Assembly: GCA_031258505.1 (NCBI GenBank)
Contig: JAIRMT010000076.1
Location: 1-7,254, forward strand
Source: Treponema sp.
Lineage (GTDB): Bacteria > Spirochaetota > Spirochaetia > Treponematales > Breznakiellaceae
Direction of reading: 5' to 3'
Length of the DNA stretch: 7,254 nucleotides
A program made the translations under genes and the position numbers. Positions 1 to 6,501 of the stretch are shown one piece after another. A model generated the notes under the pieces. The model saw nothing but the letters and a program-made list of their open reading frames with translations. It did no database searches and was not told the DNA's origin. The stretch's first letter is position 1; each line of letters opens with the position of its first letter.

Positions 1-1
1 C

Positions 2-406
2 AACGGGCAGGCTGTTTGCAAGTTTTCTATCGCGGTGAACCGGCGACGTAAGAATGGCGATCAATGGGTCGATGAGGCCAACTTCTTCGACATTGTTGTC
101 TGGGGGAGGCAGGGCGAAACCCTTAACCAGTACCTCATCAAAGGCAAACTCGTGGGTATTGATGGCGAACTTCGACAGGATCGCTGGGAGCAGGATGGCC
201 AGAACCGTTCCAAGGTCGAGATTGTGGCAAACAATCTCCAGCTTCTCGGCGGCAATCCGTCGGGCGGCGGCGTCATGCCGTCCTCGCCGTCTTATGGGCA
301 GGGTCCATATCAGGAGCGCCGGAATGAAAGTCCCTATCAAGGACCGCCGATGCGTGAACCACAGGGAAACAACGGCGATAGCTTTGCCGATGATATTCCT
401 TTTTAG
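2..406 (+). CDS. ssb: Single-stranded DNA-binding protein, 5' end outside window
   Basis: The frame is open from the first complete codon (base 2) and gives 134 visible residues, so the N-terminus lies upstream. A GTG at base 35 is inside the gene and is not the start. Visible are an OB-fold body (KFSIAVNRR, FFDIVVWGRQGE, YLIKGKLVGIDGELR, VEIVANNLQLLGG), a Gly/Ser/Pro/Gln-rich flexible linker, and an acidic tip ending DSFADDIPF. This is the standard bacterial SSB layout. The family coats single-stranded DNA in replication, repair and recombination, and its DDIPF-type tip docks partner proteins. It is the first of six co-directional genes, with rpsR 57 nt downstream. The order ssb-rpsR is the usual bacterial arrangement, and rpsF would be expected just upstream, outside the window. 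Identification is secure. Confidence 0.96.
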   Translation, partial: NGQAVCKFSIAVNRRRKNGDQWVDEANFFDIVVWGRQGETLNQYLIKGKLVGIDGELRQDRWEQDGQNRSKVEIVANNLQLLGGNPSGGGVMPSSPSYGQGPYQERRNESPYQGPPMREPQGNNGDSFADDIPF

Positions 407-463
407 CAATGATGCGCTGTAAGGTGTGTCATGCAACAAGACTATTTATAAGGAGAAAAAAAT

Positions 464-805
464 ATGTCTGATGAGAAATTTGTTGAAAATGATCGACCTG
501 AGCGCCCGTTCCGACAGGATCGAGGCGCGGATATGGATGGCCGGGACAGCGACGAGCGTGGGCCTCGTAACGGCGTGCCGGGTGGAAAAGGCAAGGTCTT
601 CTTCAAAAAAAAGGTCTGTAAGTTTTGCCTCCAGAAGTTCAAGATAGACTACAAGGATGCGGATACCCTGCGCCGGTCTATCACCGAACGGGGGAAAATC
701 CTACCGCGCCGTATCACTGGCACATGCGCCAAGCATCAGCGGGCGCTGGCTCTGGCTATCAAACGCGCCAGAATCCTCGCGCTTCTTCCATTCGTCGCCG
801 AATAA
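464..805 (+). CDS. rpsR: Small ribosomal subunit protein S18, zinc-ribbon type with long N-terminal extension
   Basis: The product has 113 residues. The S18 core spans about residues 44-113 (VFFKKKVCKFCLQKFKID, then a DADTLRRSITERGKILPRR stretch and TGTCAKHQRALALAIKRAR). S18 is a primary component of the 30S platform. Cys52, Cys55, Cys88 and His91 form a CxxC...CxxH set, so this looks like the metal-binding 'C+' variant. S18 is usually about 70-80 residues. Here roughly 40 extra residues precede the core, rich in Asp, Glu, Arg and Gly. The start is supported by AAGGAG at 450-455, nine bases before the ATG. A run of eight A residues lies inside the Lys48-Lys50 codons. The gene sits between ssb and a membrane protein, as in the conserved rpsF-ssb-rpsR-rplI cluster. 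Confidence 0.95.
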   Translation: MSDEKFVENDRPERPFRQDRGADMDGRDSDERGPRNGVPGGKGKVFFKKKVCKFCLQKFKIDYKDADTLRRSITERGKILPRRITGTCAKHQRALALAIKRARILALLPFVAE

Positions 806-817
806 GTATAGACCACC

Positions 818-1816
818 GTGTTCACTCGTGAGTCGTCAAACGATATAGCTTGGATTCCGGCGCTGGTATGCGCCACGCTCTGCGTGTTTTTCATGCGGAG
901 CGGGCTGCTGGCGTTTTTCTTTCTCGCGCCGCTTGGGTTTATGGCCTATGGGTATAATCCAGTATCAGCGTGGCTCTGTACTTTGGCCGCCATACTCGGC
1001 AACGGATTCTGTCTCGCGCTCTTTTCGCCGCAGACTGTGGCGATGTTCCCGTGGTGGGACTGTATCTACTTCACTGTTCTAGCCATACTGTTCACCGCGA
1101 TGGCGTCGCCTGTGGCTCGTTGGGCGCGGATACGAGAGGCATACCGGTTCATTATTGTCTGCGGCCTGGGCGCTGTGCTGTTCTTGCTGTTTATGAACAT
1201 TGAAGCGTCCGGCTTTCATGAAGTCATCACCACTCAGGCGGAGCTTTTGCGGGAACTGACTCTGACGCAGGCCGGAACCGATGTGGTACAGCTCTCCATG
1301 CTTGAGCAGTACCTCACGCCAGAGACCCTGATAAACCTGCTTGACTTTGTTGGACTGCGGGGTGGGGCGTTTGTTTCCTGCTTTCTGATCTTTCTGGTAA
1401 ACCGCCAGTTGAGCCTTGTGTTTACCCGGCTTATCTGCCGCAAGGCGCGGGGAAATCTGATTCACTTTCATGTGGACAGCCCGCTTATCTGGGTGCTGTC
1501 TGCGTCTCTGCTGGTGGCGCTGGCCGGAAGCTTTTTCGCGTTCATACCGCTTGAAGTCGCTGGCTGGAATCTGCTCGCGGCTTGCGCCCTACTGTATCTA
1601 GCCCAAGGCGTTGGGATTTTCTTTCACTTTATGACGCTACGGGTTTTACCATTATTTCTACGCATAGCGGCGTATGTGTTTATTGTATTTTTAAGTCTCA
1701 GTCCAGGCCTTAACATGCTTGTTCTGGCGGCACTACTCTTGCTGGGTATTGCTGAAAACTGGGTGCCGTTTCGGGCGCTAAATCTAAGCGGACCTTCCTC
1801 TACTCCGGGGAAGTAA
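818..1816 (+). CDS. Polytopic membrane protein, DUF2232/YybS-like
   Basis: The product has 332 residues and is strongly hydrophobic. Likely membrane segments lie near residues 10-46 (one or two passes), 48-70, 78-98, 109-128, 172-201, 222-246, 249-273 and 278-312. A non-hydrophobic loop of about 40 residues (130-170) separates the fourth and fifth segments. The start is GTG at 818, 12 nt after the rpsR stop, with no strong Shine-Dalgarno, which suggests translational coupling. The C-terminus closes with LLLLGIAENWVPFR, resembling the ending of DUF2232 proteins (YybS), where a Gly-rich last helix is followed by an aromatic/Phe-Arg motif. YybS also lies beside rplI/dnaB in Firmicutes, so position agrees. 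Biochemical function is not established for the family; an S-component-like or other transport/anchor role would be speculation. No cleavable signal peptide was seen. Confidence 0.7.
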   Translation: MFTRESSNDIAWIPALVCATLCVFFMRSGLLAFFFLAPLGFMAYGYNPVSAWLCTLAAILGNGFCLALFSPQTVAMFPWWDCIYFTVLAILFTAMASPVARWARIREAYRFIIVCGLGAVLFLLFMNIEASGFHEVITTQAELLRELTLTQAGTDVVQLSMLEQYLTPETLINLLDFVGLRGGAFVSCFLIFLVNRQLSLVFTRLICRKARGNLIHFHVDSPLIWVLSASLLVALAGSFFAFIPLEVAGWNLLAACALLYLAQGVGIFFHFMTLRVLPLFLRIAAYVFIVFLSLSPGLNMLVLAALLLLGIAENWVPFRALNLSGPSSTPGK

Positions 1817-1852
1817 GCGCGTATTCGTGTTTTATGTCCGCTCAATCTTTAC

Positions 1853-1857
1853 AGGAG
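1853..1857 (+). promoter_or_regulatory. Ribosome binding site that fixes the rplI start
   Basis: AGGAG lies eight bases before the ATG at 1866. An in-frame GTG at 1827 would add 13 residues (MFYVRSIFTGACF) that no L9 has, and it lacks a comparable site. The 1866 start gives the canonical L9 beginning MKVILNKD. Confidence 0.85.
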
Positions 1858-1865
1858 CTTGTTTT

Positions 1866-2465
1866 ATGAAAGTTATTTTAAACAAAGACCTCGCCCCGCT
1901 GGGTGAGGAAGGTGATGTGAAGGAAGTTGCCAGGGGTTATGCCCGTAACTATCTTTTTCCACGCGGCATCGCGTTTCCCTACACGGAGCGCGTTATCAAA
2001 CAGTTTGAGGCGCGTAAGGGCGAAATTGATGCTCGTAAGCAGGAAAAACGCAAGGACGCCGCCAGTATCCGTGAAAAACTGGAGGCGCTGAATCTGCTGA
2101 TCATCATGCCCGCCGGCGCAAACGGGAAACTCTATGGCGCGGTAACAAGTCAGACCATAGCTGACGAGTTTAGCAAGCAGGGATTTCCGGTCGAGCGGAA
2201 ACGCATTGAGCTTACCGGCAACAGCTTCAAAAGCGTTGGCAAGTATAAGGTTTCGGTAAAGCTCTACGAGAGCGCCGCTGCTGAGGTGAGCGTTACGGTT
2301 CAGGCGCAGGAAGTGAAGACTGAAACCAAGCCTGAAACCGCGCGTCCCAACCGCCGTCGCCGCCGTTGGGAAGAAGCCCCCGCCAACACCCTAGTTCCCG
2401 AACAGGCCACGCCTGTTGATGCGGCGCCTGGTCAGGCAGAGGAAGCGGTTCCTGTAACCGAGTAG
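1866..2465 (+). CDS. rplI: Large ribosomal subunit protein L9 with extended C-terminal tail
   Basis: The product has 199 residues. The N-terminal domain (about 1-52) shows the family signature: MKVILNKDLAPLGEEGDVKE followed by VARGYARNYLFPRGIA. A Lys/Arg-rich connecting helix (about 43-75) and a C-terminal domain (about 76-147) with MPAGANGKLYGAVT follow. L9 binds 23S rRNA near the L1 stalk base and spans outward to influence neighbouring ribosomes and reading-frame maintenance. Typical bacterial L9 is about 150 residues, and the recognisable fold ends near residue 148. The remaining ~50 residues form a low-complexity tail: KTETKPETA, a run of five Arg (163-167), then Pro/Ala/Glu-rich sequence ending VPVTE. 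The gene starts 49 nt after the membrane protein stop and ends 11 nt before dnaB, consistent with one transcript. Confidence 0.97.
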   Translation: MKVILNKDLAPLGEEGDVKEVARGYARNYLFPRGIAFPYTERVIKQFEARKGEIDARKQEKRKDAASIREKLEALNLLIIMPAGANGKLYGAVTSQTIADEFSKQGFPVERKRIELTGNSFKSVGKYKVSVKLYESAAAEVSVTVQAQEVKTETKPETARPNRRRRRWEEAPANTLVPEQATPVDAAPGQAEEAVPVTE

Positions 2466-2476
2466 CTTTTACCAGT

Positions 2477-3853
2477 ATGGCCAACGCGGATATCAGGAAT
2501 AACATTCCTCCCCACGATGATATGGCGGAGCGGGCGACTCTCGGCGCGCTACTCATGGACAAAGACGCCATATCAACGGCTATACAGTACCTTCGTCCCG
2601 ACGATTTTTATTCCAATGCCAACGGTAAGGTGTATGAAGCAATTCAGAACCTTACCGACAAGGGCCTTGAGGCGGACATTCTCACGGTCAGTGAGGAATT
2701 GAGGCAGAACGGGAAACTTGATGAAGCGGGAGGTCCGGCGTATGTGGCTTCCCTCACCAATATCGTGCCATCAAGCGCCAACATCGAATACTACGCCCAG
2801 ACCGTGCAGGGCTATTCGCTGAAACGCGCCCTGATTCGTGTGTCCCGTGATGTGATTGCTCAGTCCTTTGATGAATCACTTGAGGCTCGCCTCCTTCTTG
2901 AGGAAACCCAGCGGAAGATTTTTGAGTTAAGCGACAAGCGGCAGACCTTTTCATTCCGGGACATTAAAGTTATTGTTCAGGAAACTTCGGAGTTCATTGA
3001 GCGCCTGTATAACTCCAAACAGGAGTACACCGGGATTCCCTCTGGTTTTGACGAACTTGACAAGCTCACCTCTGGTTTTCAGCCTTCGGAGCTTATCATC
3101 ATTGGGGCGCGGCCTTCCATGGGCAAGACCGCGTTTGCCCTGAACATAGCCGCCAACGTCGCCATTCACAACAAAAAGGGCAATATCCCTGCGGCTTTCT
3201 TTACACTGGAAATGTCAGACATATCGCTCATGCTTCGCATCATCTCAAGCGAGGCCATGATCGACGCCAACAAGATCAGAACTGGCTTCATTGATAGGAC
3301 CGATTACTTCCAGCTTCAAGAAGCCATGGCGCGTATCTATGAAGCCCCACTCTACATCGTGGATATGCCAAACATGAAGCTCCTTGACCTTCGGGCGCTG
3401 GCACGACGACTCCGCGCTCAGGAAAAGATTGAAATCATCTTCATCGACTATCTTACGCTCATCAGTTCTGAAAATTATAAGCTCCCCCGTCATGAGCAGA
3501 TAGCTGAAATCTCCCGTTCCCTCAAAAGTCTGGCGCGGGAACTGCACATTCCCATTGTGGTCCTTTCCCAACTTACGCGGGAGGCAGAGCGGGAGCGGCC
3601 AAACCTTGCAAACATACGCGAATCAGGTTCCATTGAACAGGACGCTGATGTAGTTATGCTTATCCATCGCGCACGGGAAGCCGACAAGACTCAAGAGGAG
3701 CGGGAACAGGCGCGCCAATTAGGGAGCGAAACCGAGATCATTCTGGCAAAACAGCGAAACGGACCAGTGGGGAGGATTTCACTCCTCTTCCTGTCAAAGT
3801 TCGCAAAGTTCGTCAATATGGAAAGGGATAACAATACTAATGCTCCGATCTAA
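2477..3853 (+). CDS. dnaB: Replicative DNA helicase DnaB
   Basis: The product has 458 residues, normal for the family. The N-terminal helical collar domain covers about residues 10-115 (begins NIPPHDDMAERATLGALLMD, with YVASLTNIVPSSANIEYYA). A linker helix follows, and then a RecA-like ATPase domain from about 175. Walker A is GARPSMGKT at 210-218. FTLEMS follows, the Walker B aspartate is D324 in IIFIDYL, and VVLSQLTREAERE, GSIEQDADVVMLIHR and RNGPVG complete the set. No intein interrupts the P-loop or other motifs. The hexamer unwinds DNA at the fork and recruits primase. The start ATG is 11 nt after the rplI stop with no obvious Shine-Dalgarno, so coupling to rplI translation is likely. 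Functional assignment is secure. Confidence 0.97.
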   Translation: MANADIRNNIPPHDDMAERATLGALLMDKDAISTAIQYLRPDDFYSNANGKVYEAIQNLTDKGLEADILTVSEELRQNGKLDEAGGPAYVASLTNIVPSSANIEYYAQTVQGYSLKRALIRVSRDVIAQSFDESLEARLLLEETQRKIFELSDKRQTFSFRDIKVIVQETSEFIERLYNSKQEYTGIPSGFDELDKLTSGFQPSELIIIGARPSMGKTAFALNIAANVAIHNKKGNIPAAFFTLEMSDISLMLRIISSEAMIDANKIRTGFIDRTDYFQLQEAMARIYEAPLYIVDMPNMKLLDLRALARRLRAQEKIEIIFIDYLTLISSENYKLPRHEQIAEISRSLKSLARELHIPIVVLSQLTREAERERPNLANIRESGSIEQDADVVMLIHRAREADKTQEEREQARQLGSETEIILAKQRNGPVGRISLLFLSKFAKFVNMERDNNTNAPI

Positions 3854-3872
3854 ATAGAGGAAAGGATTCTTT

Positions 3873-4169
3873 ATGGCTTTAACTGATAATTACGATTTTG
3901 AGTTTCTGGTAAATGAGGCGGAAAAACTGGTGTTCGACGAGCTTGAGAAACAGTTCAAGGCGTATGGAGATAAACTTTGTCTCTGTAATGACTGTGTAGC
4001 GGACATGGCCGCTTTTGCCTTGAACGCAATGAAACCCATGTACCACTATTCGCTCATGGGTTCCCTCTACGCAGACCAGGCACTCTCCGACGAGGAGCTT
4101 GCCTTACAGGTTCAGGAAGTGGTTTCAAACGCGATTGAGCGGGTGCGAGAGAACCCGTCGCACGGGTAA
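3873..4169 (+). CDS. ComFB-family small protein
   Basis: The product has 98 residues, the usual size for the ComFB domain. Family-like elements appear in order: an N-terminal helix with NEAEKLVFDELE (14-25), a cysteine cluster Cys36, Cys38 and Cys41 (CLCNDC), then DMAAFALNAMKPMYHYS (44-60), matching the family's 'D-x-A-A-x-ALN-x-x-x-P-x-Y' pattern. A C-terminal helix (VQEVVSNAIERVRENPSH) matches the usual 'V..AI..V...P.H' end. The start is supported by GAGG/AAAGGA at 3857-3866. ComFB was named from the Bacillus late competence operon. My recollection is that cyanobacterial members have been reported to bind cyclic dinucleotides; that is not visible here. It lies 19 nt downstream of dnaB and is probably the last gene of the operon. 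Function in this organism is unknown. Confidence 0.82.
   Translation: MALTDNYDFEFLVNEAEKLVFDELEKQFKAYGDKLCLCNDCVADMAAFALNAMKPMYHYSLMGSLYADQALSDEELALQVQEVVSNAIERVRENPSHG
4153..4167 (+). terminator. Short hairpin overlapping the ComFB stop codon
   Basis: ACCCGT (4153-4158) and ACGGGT (4162-4167) form a perfect 6-bp stem with a CGC loop. The last base of the stem is the first base of the TAA stop. Only a short TTTT follows (4173-4176), so termination would be weak. It is placed where the six-gene operon would be expected to end. Confidence 0.3.
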
Positions 4170-4252
4170 CACTTTTGGTAGACGGTGCAGCTATACGCGG
4201 CGTAGTGAGCAACGACCGAAGGAAACTTCCGTCATATTGATACTAATACAGT

Positions 4253-4256
4253 GAGG
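4253..4256 (+). promoter_or_regulatory. Ribosome binding site favouring GTG 4266 as the PLP-enzyme start
   Basis: GAGG sits nine bases before an in-frame GTG at 4266. The longer alternative, GTG at 4251, would use this same GAGG as coding sequence and has no purine-rich site upstream. The ATG at 4261 is out of frame. Confidence 0.6.
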
Positions 4257-4265
4257 AATAATGCA

Positions 4266-5405
4266 GTGCAAGTAGAAACGTTATGCGTACATGGAGCAAC
4301 GCCGTTTGATAAGACGACCGGCGCGATCAGTGTGCCAATCTATCAGAGCGCCACGTTCCACCACCCGGAGCTGGGGCAGAGTACCGGCTTTGATTACAGC
4401 AGGTGCGAGAATCCCACACGGAACGAACTGGAACGGACGCTGGCTATGCTTGAGCAGGGGAACTATGGCCTTGCTTTTGCTACCGGTATGGGTGCAATCT
4501 CCGCACTTATAAAGCTGTTTAAGCCCGGAGACCACTTTATAGTCTCGTCCGATCTGTACGGCGGAACTTACCGGCTGTTCAATGATTTTTATGTCCACTA
4601 CGGCTTTGCCTTTTCATGGGTGGATACGAGTGATTTTGCCCTTGTCTCAGCAGCGCTCCGGCCTGAAACACGGGCGCTTTTTATCGAAACACCCTCTAAC
4701 CCCATGATGAACGTGAGCGACATTGCCCGCTGCGCCGCGCTTATCCACGAGCAAGGAGGACTGCTCATTGTGGATAATACATTCCTCTCCCCATATTTCC
4801 AGAATCCGCTTCCATTAGGCGCTGATATCGTTATTCACAGTGGAACCAAGTACCTCGCCGGCCATAATGATACTCTCTCCGGCGTGCTTGTTGCCTCAAA
4901 CGAGGAACTGGAAGCGCCGTTACGGAACATTCAGCGAAGTGAAGGCGCGTCTTTGTCTCCGTTTGATACATGGCTAACCCTGCGCGGCATCAAGACTTTG
5001 GCGCTGCGTATGGAACGCTGTCAGGATAATGCCGGGCGGATCGCGGCTTACCTCTTGGAACACCCGCGTGTGGAGCGTGTGTTCTATCCGGGTTTCACCG
5101 ATCATCCGCAATACGCCCTTTCCTGCGCTCAGACACGCGGCTTTGGCGGCATGGTGTCGTTCTACCTGAAAGACGCGGACCATGTTCCGCTGCTTTTGAA
5201 AAACCTCTCGCTTATCCTGTTCGCCGAGAGCCTTGGCGGGGTTGAGTCCCTCATCACTTATCCACTTGTACAGACCCACAGCGCCATTCCACCTGAAATG
5301 CGTGCTGCGTCCGGTGTCAATGAACGGCTCATGCGTTTATCCGTAGGCATTGAAAATTGCGATGATCTAATCGCTGATCTTGATCAGGCACTAGCTTTAT
5401 GTTGA
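4266..5405 (+). CDS. PLP-dependent cystathionine gamma-synthase/beta-lyase family enzyme
   Basis: From GTG 4266 the product has 379 residues, typical of the MetB/MetC family. Family landmarks in that numbering are Tyr44 and Arg46 in YSRCENPT (phosphate contacts from the neighbouring subunit), FATGMGA (about 71-77), and Tyr98 in DLYGGTYRLF (ring stacking). Also present are IETPSNP (about 140-146), Asp170 in IVDNTF (pyridine nitrogen), the Schiff-base Lys195 in HSGTKYLAGHND, and SLGGVESLITYP near the C-terminus. All expected catalytic residues are present, so the enzyme should be active. Members make or split cystathionine, or make homocysteine by sulfhydrylation or methanethiol from methionine. 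Sequence alone does not separate these reactions here. It is preceded by an 81-nt gap after the ComFB gene and may have its own promoter, although none is clear. No riboswitch was recognised upstream. Confidence 0.9.
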   Translation: MQVETLCVHGATPFDKTTGAISVPIYQSATFHHPELGQSTGFDYSRCENPTRNELERTLAMLEQGNYGLAFATGMGAISALIKLFKPGDHFIVSSDLYGGTYRLFNDFYVHYGFAFSWVDTSDFALVSAALRPETRALFIETPSNPMMNVSDIARCAALIHEQGGLLIVDNTFLSPYFQNPLPLGADIVIHSGTKYLAGHNDTLSGVLVASNEELEAPLRNIQRSEGASLSPFDTWLTLRGIKTLALRMERCQDNAGRIAAYLLEHPRVERVFYPGFTDHPQYALSCAQTRGFGGMVSFYLKDADHVPLLLKNLSLILFAESLGGVESLITYPLVQTHSAIPPEMRAASGVNERLMRLSVGIENCDDLIADLDQALALC

Positions 5406-5414
5406 GTTGTCAAA

Positions 5415-5454
5415 ATCGCTGTACCCCCTGGTTTTAGGCTGGGGTTACGGCGAT
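5415..5454. terminator. Hairpin between the convergent genes, better as a minus-strand terminator
   Basis: ATCGCTGTACCCC (5415-5427) pairs with GGGGTTACGGCGAT (5441-5454): 13 pairs including one G-T wobble, with a single bulged T. The loop can add a small inner CT/AG pairing. It starts 10 nt after the PLP-enzyme stop. Read on the plus strand no U-run follows. Read on the minus strand the stem is followed by TTTTG, so it suits termination of the leftward coiled-coil gene, about 155 nt away. It may serve both directions or be a palindromic repeat. Confidence 0.45.
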
Positions 5455-5608
5455 ACGGGTGTCTGGCACTGTCGGCGAGGGCAGCCTCGCGGTGTCTGAC
5501 CCTGCGATAGGGCTTCAGCACCTTGCAATAAGCCCGCACGCAGTCCACCCTCCAGCGCCGGCTACCGCACTGTCCAGGGCTATCACCCGCTCTGGGCGTG
5601 CTGTCGCT
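5455..5608. other. GC-rich intergenic spacer with small hairpins and a direct repeat
   Basis: No gene is supported here. GCGAGG (5475-5480) and CCTCGC (5485-5490) form a perfect 6-bp stem, CCCT/AGGG (5500-5503 and 5509-5512) a smaller one, and GGTGTCTG occurs at 5458-5465 and again at 5491-5498. On the minus strand, the frame of the coiled-coil gene stays open for 74 codons past its TAG (down to a TGA at 5384-5386), giving an Arg-rich translation. A second minus frame is open from 5610 for about 31 codons. This reads like a dispersed intergenic repeat rather than a protein. Confidence 0.4.
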
Positions 5609-6460
5609 CTAATACGCCTTTAGCGGCACATCAAAAGATTCTATAGCATCTCCGTCCTGTTTTAGAACACCGACCCCGAAGGCCCGCGCATGTTCCACGA
5701 CCGCGTTATCCATCGACAGCCCGGCAACCCCCAAGTACAGCGTATAGTTACTATATTCGGGAAAAAATGCGCGGAATTGTTTCACTTTGCTTGTCGCCAT
5801 CTTTTCTGGCAGAGACGGGTGAACACGGTGCTTCACCTCAATAATGGCGACCGCTTCGTGGTTCACCATAACAATGTCGAACTCACAAGACGCGCCTTTG
5901 CGCTCTTTTTTGAGGTTCGGAATAACTTCATCGAAACATATATTCCCGAAAGTCAGGGACTTGGCAAGCGCCGTATAGAAATAAGACTCAGCTGCATGGC
6001 CGATGTTAAGGCCTATGTTGCCGAGTTCCTCACTCACTTTATCAACAATCCGCTTGCTCTCCTCAAGCATGAGCTGGGTCTTTTTCTGAGACTCAGAAAG
6101 CTCCTTAATTATGCGGTCGTGTTCCTCCTTCTGCGCCTCAAACTTACGGTCGCTCTCCTCCCTCTGCGCCTCAAACTTACGGTCGCTCTCCTCCCTCTGC
6201 GTCTCAAACTTACGGTCGCTCTCCTCCCTCTGCGTCTCAAACTTACGGTCGCTCTCCTCCCTCTGCGCCTCAAACTTACGGTCGTGCTCCTTAAACATGC
6301 GGGCGACCTCCTCAAACTTACGGTCGGTCTCCTGCATCCGTCTGTCGGTCTCCCGCATCTGCGCAGCAGTCTCCTTCTGTTTTTCGCCAACCTCCTGAAT
6401 CAAAGCCCAGACCTCCTCGAAGGTGGGCGCTTTTTTTTCTTGTGGTGTTGCCACTGGCAT
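5609..6460 (-). CDS. Coiled-coil protein with tandem 11-residue repeats and PD-(D/E)XK nuclease-like domain
   Basis: The product has 283 residues. Residues 1-30 include TFEEVWALIQEV. Residues 31-145 are a charged, predicted coiled coil with five tandem 11-residue units (60-114, DRKFEAQREES type). Residues 147-283 form a globular domain with a PD-(D/E)XK arrangement: Glu158 in HAAESYFY as a candidate first acidic residue, Asp195 in CEFDIVMV, and Glu208-x-Lys210 in AIIEVKHRV. The layout resembles the DUF3782-type families of uncharacterised coiled-coil/nuclease-fold proteins. Catalysis is inferred, since many relatives are known only from sequence. No signal peptide or membrane helix was seen, so it is probably cytoplasmic. 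The start is supported by AGGGAGG (6466-6472 on the complement), five bases before the ATG. A near-consensus promoter lies about 100 bases upstream. Eight consecutive A residues sit at codons 8-10. It converges on the PLP-enzyme gene and is flanked by repeats, which suggests an accessory gene. Confidence 0.8.
   Translation of the reverse strand: MPVATPQEKKAPTFEEVWALIQEVGEKQKETAAQMRETDRRMQETDRKFEEVARMFKEHDRKFEAQREESDRKFETQREESDRKFETQREESDRKFEAQREESDRKFEAQKEEHDRIIKELSESQKKTQLMLEESKRIVDKVSEELGNIGLNIGHAAESYFYTALAKSLTFGNICFDEVIPNLKKERKGASCEFDIVMVNHEAVAIIEVKHRVHPSLPEKMATSKVKQFRAFFPEYSNYTLYLGVAGLSMDNAVVEHARAFGVGVLKQDGDAIESFDVPLKAY
6119..6283 (-). repeat. Five tandem 33-bp repeats inside the coiled-coil gene
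   Basis: The plus-strand motif CAAACTTACGGTCG recurs at 6139, 6172, 6205, 6238 and 6271, exactly 33 bp apart. A sixth copy at 6313 is offset by 42 bp. Each unit encodes 11 residues: DRKFEAQREES, DRKFETQREES twice, DRKFEAQREES, and DRKFEAQKEEH. A hendecad (11-residue) spacing is compatible with a continuous coiled coil. Near-identity at DNA level suggests recent expansion, and copy number may vary between strains without breaking the frame. Confidence 0.95.
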
Positions 6461-6501
6461 ACTATCCTCCCTGTTTGGCGTAAGTGAGGGGAAAGTTTAG
6501 T

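Noticed and set aside
54..422. Alternative 122-codon frame over ssb
   Set aside because: Shadow of ssb, whose OB-fold and DDIPF tip are clear in the other frame.
1827..1865. Upstream GTG start for rplI
   Set aside because: Adds 13 residues absent from L9 proteins, while ATG 1866 has AGGAG at ideal spacing and gives the canonical N-terminus.
4170..4265. Possible promoter or SAM-responsive riboswitch before the PLP enzyme
   Set aside because: No -35/-10 pair with acceptable spacing and no recognisable riboswitch core; only an imperfect CCGAAG/CTTCCG pairing was seen.
6119..6283. Possible CRISPR-like array
   Set aside because: Units are contiguous 33-bp repeats with no unique spacers and stay in frame as an 11-residue protein repeat.
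5690..6487. 265-codon plus-strand open frame opposite the coiled-coil gene
   Set aside because: It is Leu/Arg/Val-repetitive because it mirrors the 33-bp repeats, has no ribosome binding site or domain, and the minus frame has clear PD-(D/E)XK residues and a strong ribosome binding site.
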